Shown here piece after piece: positions 6,820-14,541 of a stretch of 64,000 nucleotides of DNA (the stretch's first letter is position 1; each line of letters begins with the position of its first letter). Source of the stretch: Acetobacteraceae bacterium (GTDB lineage Bacteria; Pseudomonadota; Alphaproteobacteria; Acetobacterales; Acetobacteraceae); contig CANGNF010000017.1 of the NCBI GenBank assembly GCA_947455205.1, positions 25,181 to 89,180 of the forward strand. The letters are read 5' to 3'. The position numbers and the translations under genes are program-made. A model generated the notes under the pieces. The model was given only the letters and a program-made list of their open reading frames with translations, searched no databases and was not told the DNA's origin.

Positions 6820-8784
6820 CTAAAAATCATCCAACTCCACCGGCTCCGCCTCGGGCGGGGCGAATTCCGGCATGTCCTCGGGCAGGGTATCGGGCTCGGG
6901 TTCCGCGGCGATGACGGGGGCGGCGGCCAGGCCATAGGCGTCGGTGCCCTCATCCCGCACCGCCTGGATGCTGGCGCCGGGGAAGGCGGCCAGGATCGCC
7001 TGCACCAGCGGGTGGCTGGCGGCGATCTCGCGCCGGCTGGCATCGGCCAGCTTGCCCTGCTCGGCCAGCGTCGGCTCGCCCTCGGCATTGGACAGCGCGA
7101 TGGTCCAGCGCTGCTCCGTCACCTCGGCCAGCAGCGCGGTCAGCTGCGCCGCCAGGTCGCGCGGGGCGGCGGCCAGCACGCGGATCTCCAGCCGGCCGGG
7201 CGCCACCTTCACGGGGTGGACGTGGTACAGCAGGTGGGAATGCAGCAGCGGCCGACGGCCGGAGGCCAGCGCCACCACCTGCTGCCAGTTCTGTGGCTGG
7301 GCAATGGCCGGGGCGGCCACCGCCATGGTCATGCCGCCATTGGCCACGGCGCGCGCGCCGCCTCCGCCACCAATTGGCGCCGGGCGGCCGGCGGCATTGG
7401 CGGCAACGGTGCCGCCATCCAGCAGGCGCTTCACCAGGTCGCCGGGGGTGGGCATCTCCGCCACATGCGCCAGGCGGATCAGCACCATCTCGGCGGCGGC
7501 GCGGCGGTCCGGCGCCTCGTTCAACTCGCCCAGGCCCTTCAGCAGCATCTGCCAGGCGCGGCCCAGGCTGGGCACGCTGAGCTTGGCCGCCAGGGCGGCG
7601 CCGCGGGTGCGCTCCACCTCGGTCAGCGCGGGGTCGTCGCGCAGGGCGGGCACGCTGACCAGGCGGGTGAGCGTATGGGTCAGGTCCAGCAGGTCGGCCA
7701 GCACCACGCCGGGGTCGGCGCCCTGCTCGTGCCCGCGGTCCATCAGGCCGAGCGCGGTGGCGGTGTCGCCGGCCATCACCGCTTCCATCAGGTCCAGCAC
7801 CAGGGAACGGTCGGCCAGGCCCAGCATGTCCCGCACCAGCAGCGCCGAGACCTGGCCGCCGGGGCCGGCCAGGGCGATGGCCTGGTCGAGCAGGGAGAGG
7901 CCGTCGCGCACGCTGCCATCGGCGGCGCGGGCGACCATGGCCAGGGCCTCGGCCTCGGCCTCCACCGCCTCCTTGGCGCAGATGCGGGCGAAGTGGTCGC
8001 GCAGCTCGGCCTGCGGCACGCGCTTCAGGTGGAAGGTCTGGCAGCGGCTGAGAATGGTCGCCGGGACCTTGCGGATCTCGGTGGTGGCGAACAGGAACTT
8101 AACGTGCGGCGGCGGCTCCTCCAGCGTCTTCAACAGGGCGTTGAAGGCCTGGTTGGACAGCATGTGCACTTCGTCGAGGATATAGACCTTGAAGCGCGCC
8201 TGGGCCGGGCGGTAGCGGACGGCCTCGCGCAGCTCCCGCACATTGTCCACGCCGTTGTTGCTGGCGGCGTCCAGCTCCTGCACGTCCGGGTGGCGGTCGG
8301 CCAGGATCGCCTTGCATTCGGCGCAGACGCCGCAGGGTTCGGCGGTGGGGCCGCCGGTGCCGTCGGGGCCGACGCAGTTCAGCGCGCGGGCGATGATGCG
8401 CGCCGTGGTGGTCTTGCCGACGCCGCGGACGCCGGTGAGCATGAAGGCATGCGCGACCCGGCCCTGGGCGAAGGCGTTCTTCAGCGTGCGCACCAGGGCT
8501 TCCTGGCCGATCAGGTCGGCGAAGGTGGAAGGCCGGTACTTGCGGGCGAGGACGCGGTAGGGCGTGGCGGCGGGCGCTGGTTCCGGCACAACGGCGATGG
8601 GCGCGGCGGGCGGCGGCGGCGCGGCCGGGGCGGGTGCGGGCTCGCCGAACAGGCCGGGGCCTTCGGGCGCTGGCGGCTCAGGCAGTGGCTCGGGGCTGCC
8701 GAACAGGCCAGGGCCATCGGGGGCGGGGGGTTCCGGCAGGCCGGCCAGGGCTTCCGGGTCGTCGCCGAACATGTTGTCGGACAT
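6820..8784 (-). CDS. dnaX: DNA polymerase III subunit gamma/tau
   Basis: 654 residues. AAA+ clamp-loader ATPase with Walker A GVRGVGKTT at residues 118-126, zinc cysteines C137, C151, C154 and C157, Walker B/DExH at 202-207 and the SRC motif (ILSRCQTF). The C-terminal third is the tau-type extension. It assembles the clamp loader and couples the polymerases at the fork. The first ~75 residues are an unusual Pro-rich extension containing two near-identical PEPPAP(D/E)GPGLFG units; the conserved fold begins at YRVLARKYRPSTF. The gene follows the SRP RNA gene on the same strand and precedes ybaB-recR. No obvious slippery frameshift site was noticed. Confidence 0.96.
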   Translation of the reverse strand: MSDNMFGDDPEALAGLPEPPAPDGPGLFGSPEPLPEPPAPEGPGLFGEPAPAPAAPPPPAAPIAVVPEPAPAATPYRVLARKYRPSTFADLIGQEALVRTLKNAFAQGRVAHAFMLTGVRGVGKTTTARIIARALNCVGPDGTGGPTAEPCGVCAECKAILADRHPDVQELDAASNNGVDNVRELREAVRYRPAQARFKVYILDEVHMLSNQAFNALLKTLEEPPPHVKFLFATTEIRKVPATILSRCQTFHLKRVPQAELRDHFARICAKEAVEAEAEALAMVARAADGSVRDGLSLLDQAIALAGPGGQVSALLVRDMLGLADRSLVLDLMEAVMAGDTATALGLMDRGHEQGADPGVVLADLLDLTHTLTRLVSVPALRDDPALTEVERTRGAALAAKLSVPSLGRAWQMLLKGLGELNEAPDRRAAAEMVLIRLAHVAEMPTPGDLVKRLLDGGTVAANAAGRPAPIGGGGGARAVANGGMTMAVAAPAIAQPQNWQQVVALASGRRPLLHSHLLYHVHPVKVAPGRLEIRVLAAAPRDLAAQLTALLAEVTEQRWTIALSNAEGEPTLAEQGKLADASRREIAASHPLVQAILAAFPGASIQAVRDEGTDAYGLAAAPVIAAEPEPDTLPEDMPEFAPPEAEPVELDDF

Positions 8785-8828
8785 GCGGTGCGGCCTCGGC
8801 GCTGGGCGGCGCCGGCCGCCGGGAAAGG

Positions 8829-8926
8829 TGGAAGGCCGACAAGCGACCCGAGCGAGAACCCGTTACGGCTGCTTCCTTCCGGACCTGACCGGGTTGGCGA
8901 GGAGCCCGTCCACCGCCGACCTTCCA
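8829..8926 (-). ncRNA. ffs: signal recognition particle RNA (small bacterial 4.5S type)
   Basis: On the minus strand the conserved apical domain reads GGTCAGGTCCGGAAGGAAGC followed by AGCC, the universal SRP RNA core with the GGAA tetraloop that binds Ffh. The ends close as a 12-bp helix: TGGAAGGTCGGC at the 5' end pairs with GTCGGCCTTCCA at the 3' end, two pairs being G-U. That defines a ~98-nt RNA. A good promoter lies just upstream (8933-8961), with its start predicted exactly at 8926. The RNA works with Ffh/FtsY in co-translational membrane targeting. Its position directly upstream of dnaX fits alphaproteobacteria. Confidence 0.95.
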
Positions 8927-8932
8927 GGCGCA

Positions 8933-8961
8933 CATATGCTGCCTCTGGCCGCCGGACGCAA
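8933..8961 (-). promoter_or_regulatory. promoter of the SRP RNA gene
   Basis: On the minus strand: -35 TTGCGT (8956-8961), 17-nt spacer, -10 CATATG (8933-8938). The expected start, about 7 nt past the -10, falls at 8926, the independently folded 5' end of the RNA. The promoter may also serve the downstream dnaX operon. Confidence 0.6.
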
Positions 8962-9037
8962 TGCCGCTACGCGCATCGGCGGCGTAACGCCGGTGATGGT
9001 GGCTGGACCCAGGGGGGTGAAGCCGAGGGAGCCGACC

Positions 9038-9484
9038 ATGCGCCACCTGAACCGCCGTGCCCTGTTCGCCCTGCCGCTGCTGCTGGCCGCCGGCCGCGCC
9101 TGGGGCCGCACCAATACCCAGGATGGCGCGGCCATCGGCGGCTATGACCCCGTCGCCTATCACGCCGGGCAGGGGCCGGTGGCGGGCCGGCGGGAGTTCA
9201 CCCATCGGTGGGACGGCGCCACCTGGCGATTCGCCAGCGCCGCCAACCGCGACCGCTTCGCCGCCGATCCGGAACGCTACGCGCCGGCCTATGGCGGCTT
9301 CTGCGCCTATGCGGTGTCGGAGGGCTATACCGCGACCATCGAGCCGAATGCCTGGCGGTTGGTGGATGGCCGGCTTTACCTGAACTACAGCCTGGCGGTG
9401 CGGGACCGCTGGGAGCAGGACGTGCCCGGGCGGGTCCGCCGCGCCGACACCAACTGGCCGGAGCTGGCGCGCAGCCGGCGCTGA
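9038..9484 (+). CDS. YHS domain-containing exported protein
   Basis: 148 residues. The N-terminus RHLNRRALFALPLLLAAGRA is a signal peptide, with an Arg pair that could be Tat-like. The mature part is the YHS-domain family: GGYDPVAYHAGQGPV, REFTHRWDGATWRFASAANR, YAPAYGGFCAYAVSEGY, and a C-terminal LYLNYS. YHS domains are small metal/redox-associated folds; the exact role of these periplasmic forms is not established. ATG 9038 has GAGGGA about 8 nt upstream; an in-frame ATG at 8996 would add residues before the signal peptide. It is transcribed away from the SRP RNA gene. Confidence 0.82.
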   Translation: MRHLNRRALFALPLLLAAGRAWGRTNTQDGAAIGGYDPVAYHAGQGPVAGRREFTHRWDGATWRFASAANRDRFAADPERYAPAYGGFCAYAVSEGYTATIEPNAWRLVDGRLYLNYSLAVRDRWEQDVPGRVRRADTNWPELARSRR

Positions 9485-9546
9485 CTCAGCGCCAAGCCAC
9501 GGCTGCGGTTGCCGCCGGGGGGCCGGCGTGGCAACGTCCGCCGCAA

Positions 9547-10470
9547 ATGCAGCCCATCCCAGCCTCCCGCCCCAATCCCTATACCGGCAGCCCGCTGGAC
9601 CGCGTCGCCCACAAGCGCGACGACGAGTCCTATATCCACGCCGCCCTGCACTCCCCGGAGTCGCTGTTCGCCCCGGTGTGGCGCGCCCGCAACCTGATGA
9701 AGGGCGTGGCCGAGAAGCAGCCCGAGGGCCTGCTGCTGACCGGCGCCGCCGCCGAGGCGTTACGCATGGCCGGCGGCCCCTGGGCCTTTCTCGGGGAATG
9801 GCAGGGCCGCCCGACCTTCGCGGTGGACTGCTCGGCCGCCGAGGACCCGCTGCCGCTGCTGCCCGAGGGCATGGGCACCTTCACCGACCTGCGCGCCGTG
9901 GCCGGGCTGCTGCCGGCGGACGAGGCCAGCGTGCTGGCGCATGCCCGCGGGCTGATGCACTGGCGCACCAAGCATAATTTCTGCGGCGTCTGCGGCGCCG
10001 CGTGCGAGCCCAAGTCGGCCGGCAATGTCATGCACTGCACCGGCTGCGGGGTGGACCACTTCCCGCGCACCGACCCGGCCGTGATCATGCTGGTGGTGCG
10101 CGGCGACAAGGCGCTGCTGGGCCACAGCCCGCGCTTCGTCAACAACATGTACTCCACCCTGGCCGGCTTCGTGGAACCTGGCGAGAGCCTGGAGGAAGCG
10201 GTGCGGCGCGAGGTGTTGGAGGAAGCGGGGGTGCAGGTGGGGCGGGTGCTGTACCACTCCTCGCAGCCCTGGCCCTTCCCGGCCAGCGTCATGCTCGGCT
10301 TCCATGCCGAGGCGCTGAGCGAGGAAATCACCATCGACCCGAACGAGTTGAAGGACGCCCGCTGGTTCAGCCGCGACCAGATGCGCGACCCCAAGGCGCA
10401 TGGCTTCAACCTGCCGCGCGGCGACAGCATCGCCAGCCGGCTGATCGCCGATTGGATGGCGCACGGATGA
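9547..10470 (+). CDS. nudC: NADH pyrophosphatase (Nudix), NudC type
   Basis: 307 residues. Order: N-terminal NUDIX-like domain, zinc ribbon (C146, C149, C164, C167), then the Nudix box at residues 207-229 (GFVEPGESLEEAVRREVLEE plus AGV) and the NudC-specific SQPWPFP at 239-245. NudC hydrolyses NAD(H) to NMN(H) and AMP and can remove NAD caps from RNA. The start ATG 9547 gives a normal-length protein but has no strong ribosome site. The stop overlaps the ATG of the next lipoprotein gene by 4 nt, so the two are coupled. Confidence 0.93.
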   Translation: MQPIPASRPNPYTGSPLDRVAHKRDDESYIHAALHSPESLFAPVWRARNLMKGVAEKQPEGLLLTGAAAEALRMAGGPWAFLGEWQGRPTFAVDCSAAEDPLPLLPEGMGTFTDLRAVAGLLPADEASVLAHARGLMHWRTKHNFCGVCGAACEPKSAGNVMHCTGCGVDHFPRTDPAVIMLVVRGDKALLGHSPRFVNNMYSTLAGFVEPGESLEEAVRREVLEEAGVQVGRVLYHSSQPWPFPASVMLGFHAEALSEEITIDPNELKDARWFSRDQMRDPKAHGFNLPRGDSIASRLIADWMAHG

Positions 10471-10757
10471 GGGCCGCCCTGCTGACGCTGCCGCTGCTGC
10501 TGGCCGGCTGCGGTTGGTTTTCCGGCCCGGCGACGCCGGAGCCGGAAACCAGGCCGGAATACCGCGCCTGCCGGCGCGAGGCCGAAAACAGTCCGGAGGT
10601 GGTGGCGCTGGGCGCCCAGTCCACCCCGGACTGGGCGTTGAACGAGTCGCGGATGGGGCCGATCCGGCAGACCGCGATCAACCGCGCCTATCGGGATTGC
10701 CTGCGCCGGCGTGGCCTGGGCCTGCCCGGCGGGGTGGAGACGCTGCGGACGCGCTGA
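10467..10757 (+). CDS. small lipoprotein of unknown function
   Basis: 96 residues. The signal sequence MRAALLTLPLLLAGC ends in a clear lipobox (LAGC, Cys15), so the mature protein is predicted to be lipid-anchored. The remainder is charged and short: a conserved-looking EYRACRREAENSPEV stretch and INRAYRDCLRRRGL near the C-terminus, where two Cys could form a disulfide. The function is not recognised. The ATG overlaps the nudC stop (ATGA). The gene ends 13 nt before the end of the convergent MFS gene. Confidence 0.75.
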   Translation: MRAALLTLPLLLAGCGWFSGPATPEPETRPEYRACRREAENSPEVVALGAQSTPDWALNESRMGPIRQTAINRAYRDCLRRRGLGLPGGVETLRTR

Positions 10758-10770
10758 GCCGCCCGCGGCC

Positions 10771-11946
10771 TCAGCGCGGCAGGCGCGGTGCCAGCACCAG
10801 CGCCAACGGAATGGTCAGCAGCGCCGCGCCGGCGGTGGCGGCGGTGCCCCAGGCGGCGCCCCACCAGTCCCCCAGCAGCCCGTACAGCACCGGCGACAGC
10901 GCGCCGGAGCCGATGGTGCCGGTGTAGAAGATGGCAAAGGCCCGCTCGGTCTTCTCGGCCGGGGCCAGCTCCGGCACCGTGCCGTACAGCACCGAGGAGG
11001 TGCCGTTCAGCGCCACCCCCAGCACCGGCAGCAGCGCCAACGCCGGCAGCAGCGGCAGCGCCAGCAGGCCGAGGATCAGCGCGGCGGTGGCGCCCTCGGT
11101 GGCCAGCACCATGGCCAGCAGGCCGAAGCGCGCCGCCAGCCAGCCGCAGGCGAACTTGCCTACCGCGCCGCCGATGAACACCAGCGCCAGCGCCAGGCCC
11201 ACCGTGGAAAGCGCGGCGCCCTTGGCCTGCAGCAGGAAGGGCAAAAAGGTCAGCAGCCCCATCCGGACACCGGAATCCAGCACGCCGATGCCGAGCAGCA
11301 GCGGGAAGCCGCCGCGCCCACCCTGGCGGGGGGCGACCTTCGCCTTGTCCTGGGCGGCGACGGGTCGGGAAGCCGGCATGGCCAGCAGGATGCCGAGCGC
11401 CACCAGCAGGCCAAGCCCGGCCAGCAGCCACAGCGCCGGCCGCCAGGCCATGGCCCCCAGCAGCAGTGCGGTGGCCGAGGGCAGCGCCGCCTTGCCGAGG
11501 TCTCCGGTGAAATTATAGGTGCCCAGCGGCCCCCGCGCCGTGGCTCCGCCGCCGAAGGCGCGCGACACGGCGGCCGAGGCCAGCGGGTGCTGGGTGGCCA
11601 GGCCCATGCCGGTGACAACCAGCGCCGCCGCCAGCCCCAGCAACCCGCCGCTGGCCCCGGCCAGGCCGTAGCCGCCGGCCGCCAGCGCGGTGCCCAGCGC
11701 CAGCACCAGCGGCGTGCCCCAGCGTTCCGCCAAGCGCCCGGCGGGAACCTGGAAGACCGCCATGGTGCCGGAGGCCAGGCCGCGCAGCGCTGCCAACTCG
11801 CCATAGCCCAGGCCGAACTCGGCCTGCCACAGCGGCAGCAGCAGGTAGATCAGGTCGGTGTAGCCATCATGCAGCGCATGGGCGATGCCGGCCACCGTCA
11901 GGGTGCGGCGGCGGCTGGGGGCAAGGGTGGCGGCGGTGGCGGACAT
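10771..11946 (-). CDS. MFS transporter, fosmidomycin-resistance-like subgroup
   Basis: 391 residues with about 12 hydrophobic segments and a central loop near residue 200 (ASRPVAAQDKAKVAPRQGG), the usual two-times-six MFS layout. The N-terminal HALHDGYTDLIYLLLPLWQA and FQVPAGRLAERWG (motif A region) resemble the Fsr-type efflux proteins. The substrate is unknown; drug or metabolite export is the family expectation. I took ATG 11946 (MSATAATLAPSRRR). The open frame continues upstream into the pheA region only as a shadow of that gene. It lies 53 nt downstream of pheA on the same strand. Confidence 0.85.
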   Translation of the reverse strand: MSATAATLAPSRRRTLTVAGIAHALHDGYTDLIYLLLPLWQAEFGLGYGELAALRGLASGTMAVFQVPAGRLAERWGTPLVLALGTALAAGGYGLAGASGGLLGLAAALVVTGMGLATQHPLASAAVSRAFGGGATARGPLGTYNFTGDLGKAALPSATALLLGAMAWRPALWLLAGLGLLVALGILLAMPASRPVAAQDKAKVAPRQGGRGGFPLLLGIGVLDSGVRMGLLTFLPFLLQAKGAALSTVGLALALVFIGGAVGKFACGWLAARFGLLAMVLATEGATAALILGLLALPLLPALALLPVLGVALNGTSSVLYGTVPELAPAEKTERAFAIFYTGTIGSGALSPVLYGLLGDWWGAAWGTAATAGAALLTIPLALVLAPRLPR

Positions 11947-11999
11947 GCGGCCATCCAAGCCGCATTCCGCGCTTTGTGACAGCCGGATGACGTGGCGGC

Positions 12000-12848
12000 T
12001 TATCCGCCCCGGTGCGCGCGCCGGTACGGATGCGCCGGGTAGGTGCCCAGCACGCGGACCTCCGAGCAGAAGAACTTCAGCTCGTCCAGCGCGCGCTCCA
12101 GGTCGGCATCCTCGCGGTGGCCGTCCACATCGGCCAGGAACTGGGTGGCGGTGAACTCCCCGTCGACCATGTAGCTTTCCAGCTTGGTCATGTTGACCCG
12201 GTTGGTGGCGAAGCCGCCCAGCGCCTTGTACAGCGCCGCCGGGATGTTGCGGACGCGGAAGACGAAGCTGGTGACGCAGCCCGGGGTGCGCGCCGGCGGC
12301 GTCTGCGGCGAGGTGCTGCACACATAGAAGCGCGTGGTGTTGTGCGCGGCGTCCTCGACGTTCTTCCGCAGGATCTGCAGGCCGTAGATCTCGGCGGCCA
12401 GTTCGCTGGCGATCGCCGCATCCTCCACGCCGCCGCGCCCGGCGATGATCTCGGCGGCGCCGGCGGTGTCGGCCTCGATCACCGGCTGCAGGCTGAGCTG
12501 CTTCAGGATGTTCCGCACCTGGCCGAGCGCGACCGGGTGGCTGTGGGCGCGCTTCAGCGTCTCCAGCGTGGCGCCGGCCGGGGCCAGCAGGCAGTGCTCC
12601 ACCCGCTCGAAATGCTCGCCGACGACGTAGAGGCCCGAGTCGGGCAGCAGCCGGTGGATATCGGGCACGCGGCCGGCCAGGCTGTTCTCGCAGGGCAGCA
12701 TGGCCAGCTGGGCCTGGCCGGAGGTCACGGCCTCGATGGCGGCCTCGAAGCTGGGGCAGGGCAGGGTCTGCCAGTCCGGGTAGGCCTTGCGGCAGGACAG
12801 GTCCGAATAGGCGCCGGGCAGGCCCTGGAAGGCGATCAGCTTGCTCAT
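12000..12848 (-). CDS. pheA: prephenate dehydratase
   Basis: 282 residues. The catalytic domain begins IAFQGLPGAYSDLSCR and carries the essential TTRF motif at residues 171-174. A C-terminal ACT domain (residues ~191-265) has LES at 223-225, the place where phenylalanine binds for feedback inhibition. It converts prephenate to phenylpyruvate, the committed step to phenylalanine. There is no chorismate mutase domain, so this is the monofunctional form common in alphaproteobacteria. The start at 12848 is supported by AAGGAA about 8 nt upstream. It is divergent from the cytochrome c gene, a familiar alphaproteobacterial arrangement. Confidence 0.94.
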   Translation of the reverse strand: MSKLIAFQGLPGAYSDLSCRKAYPDWQTLPCPSFEAAIEAVTSGQAQLAMLPCENSLAGRVPDIHRLLPDSGLYVVGEHFERVEHCLLAPAGATLETLKRAHSHPVALGQVRNILKQLSLQPVIEADTAGAAEIIAGRGGVEDAAIASELAAEIYGLQILRKNVEDAAHNTTRFYVCSTSPQTPPARTPGCVTSFVFRVRNIPAALYKALGGFATNRVNMTKLESYMVDGEFTATQFLADVDGHREDADLERALDELKFFCSEVRVLGTYPAHPYRRAHRGG

Positions 12849-12984
12849 GTGGCCGGTTCCTTGGCAGGCACGGTCGTGGTGCAGGGGCGGGGCTGGGCCG
12901 CCGCACCCTGGGGTTGCCGGGTCTGGCGGGGCGTCGCCATCCCGGCGGGAATGAGGATGATGGAATTCACGCGGCCAGACCGGG

Positions 12985-13013
12985 TTGATGCGCGCCCAAG
13001 CGGGCACTATGGT
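12985..13013 (+). promoter_or_regulatory. promoter of the cytochrome c gene
   Basis: -35 TTGATG (12985-12990), a 17-nt spacer and -10 TATGGT (13008-13013), about 70 nt ahead of the start codon at 13091. Spacing is ideal and both boxes have acceptable matches in a GC-rich genome. Confidence 0.5.
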
Positions 13014-13090
13014 CCGCCGGCTTCTAGTCGAGGCGGACCCGGGGTGCAAACCGGCGGGGGTCAACGCCAGCATAAGGGATCGGGTTCGGG

Positions 13091-13630
13091 ATGAGCTTGG
13101 AACTCAACAAGGCATTCGCGGGCATCTTGACGGCCGGGATCGCTTTCATGGTTACCGGAATTGTCGCCGGCCAGCTCGTGCATCCGCACATGCCGGAGAA
13201 GAGCGCGATCCAGATCGGCGACGTGGCGCCGGCCGGCGGCGGTGCCCCGGCGCCGGCCGCGGCCCCGGCGGCGCTGGAGCCGATCGGCCCGCTGCTGGCC
13301 AATGCCAACCCGGCGAATGGCGAGCGCCTGGCCAAGGCCCAGTGCGGCGCCTGCCATACCTTCAATGAAGGTGGCCGCGCCGGCGTGGGTCCGAACCTGC
13401 ACGGCATCATCGGTCGCGGCCATGGCGCCGTGGCGGGCTTCGCCTACTCGGCCGGGCTGAAGAGCCATGCCGGCCCCTGGACCTACGAGGACATGAACGC
13501 CTGGCTGTCCAAGCCGGCGACCTATGCCCCGGGCACCAAGATGGCCTTCGGCGGCATCAGCAACACGCAGCAGCGGGCGGATGTCATCGCCTATCTGCGC
13601 AGCATCACCCCGGGCGCCCCCAATCCCTGA
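13091..13630 (+). CDS. membrane-anchored class I cytochrome c (CycM-like)
   Basis: 179 residues. An uncleaved N-terminal membrane segment (AGILTAGIAFMVTGIVAGQL) is followed by a Pro/Ala-rich linker (residues ~45-62) and a cytochrome c domain with the heme site CGACH (Cys85, Cys88, His89) and an axial Met near residue 151 (GTKMAF). This is the layout of the c552/CycM electron carriers that link the bc1 complex to terminal oxidases. It is divergent from pheA with its own promoter, and 13 nt upstream of the phosphatase gene, so the two may be co-transcribed. Confidence 0.9.
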   Translation: MSLELNKAFAGILTAGIAFMVTGIVAGQLVHPHMPEKSAIQIGDVAPAGGGAPAPAAAPAALEPIGPLLANANPANGERLAKAQCGACHTFNEGGRAGVGPNLHGIIGRGHGAVAGFAYSAGLKSHAGPWTYEDMNAWLSKPATYAPGTKMAFGGISNTQQRADVIAYLRSITPGAPNP

Positions 13631-13643
13631 CACGGGGGCCCTG

Positions 13644-14414
13644 ATGCGGGAATTCCTGGCGGCGGCCGAATCGGCCGCTGACCTGGCGGGGGCGGTCATC
13701 CGCCCCCTTTTCCGTTCCGCCCTGTTGGTGGAAGCCAAGGGCGACGCCAGCCCGGTCACCGCCGCCGACCAGCAGGCCGAGCAGGCGATCCGCGCCTTCC
13801 TGGCCGGGCGCTTTCCGGACCACGGCATCTGGGGCGAGGAATACGGCGCCGACCGGCCGGACGCCGAATGGCTCTGGCTGTTGGACCCGATCGACGGGAC
13901 CCGCGCCTTCGTCACCGGAAGGCCGCTGTTCGGCACGCTGATCTCCCTGCTGCACAAGGGCGTGCCGGTGCTGGGGCTGATCGACCAGCCCGCCACCGGA
14001 GAGCGCTGGCTTGGCCTGGCCGGGGAGCCGACGCGGTTCCGTGGCCCGATGGGCGGGGTGGCGCAGTGCCGGCCCTGCGCCGAACTGGCCCAGGCCGAGC
14101 TTTCCTGCACCAGCCCGGACATGTTCCTGGAAGACCAGCGCGACGGCTTCGACCGGCTGCGCGGCGCCGCGCGCCGGGTGACCTGGGGCGGCGACTGCTA
14201 CGCGTATGGCCTGATGGCGCTGGGCCTGGTGGACGTGATCGCCGAGGCGACGATGAAGCCTTGGGACTGGGCGGCGCTGGTACCGGTGGTGCAGGGCGCC
14301 GGCGGCAGCGTGACCGACTGGGCCGGCCGCCAGCTGACGGTGGAAAGCGACGGCAGCGTGCTGGCGCTGGGCGACCCCGCGATGCTGGCCGAGGCGACGG
14401 CGCTGCTGCGCTGA
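13644..14414 (+). CDS. hisN: inositol-monophosphatase-family phosphatase, probably histidinol-phosphatase (HisN)
   Basis: 256 residues. The metal-binding motifs are GEEYG (residues 64-68), DPIDGTRAF (81-89) and a C-terminal WDWAAL/AGG segment, all as in the Li-sensitive Mg2+ phosphatase family. Among these, the short alphaproteobacterial HisN enzymes that dephosphorylate histidinol phosphate are the closest match by overall pattern; inositol-1-phosphate or CysQ-type activity cannot be excluded from sequence alone. The start is ATG 13644, preceded by a G-rich stretch, 13 nt after the cytochrome stop. Confidence 0.8.
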   Translation: MREFLAAAESAADLAGAVIRPLFRSALLVEAKGDASPVTAADQQAEQAIRAFLAGRFPDHGIWGEEYGADRPDAEWLWLLDPIDGTRAFVTGRPLFGTLISLLHKGVPVLGLIDQPATGERWLGLAGEPTRFRGPMGGVAQCRPCAELAQAELSCTSPDMFLEDQRDGFDRLRGAARRVTWGGDCYAYGLMALGLVDVIAEATMKPWDWAALVPVVQGAGGSVTDWAGRQLTVESDGSVLALGDPAMLAEATALLR

Positions 14415-14541
14415 GGCCGGCAGTCCGCTGCTGGCGCCGGCGGCAGACCTGCACTGCGGTCGTCAAAGGCGCTGGCGCCGCCGGGTCGGAATCGCCTCTC
14501 CCTGGTTGTAGCGCCGGCGCGGAACCCCCATCCTGGCAGCC

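Noticed and set aside
10771..12906. A 711-codon minus-strand frame that could be read as a fusion of the MFS transporter with an upstream domain.
   Set aside because: The part above 11946 is an out-of-frame shadow of pheA; the MFS fold starts at MSATAATLAPSRRR.
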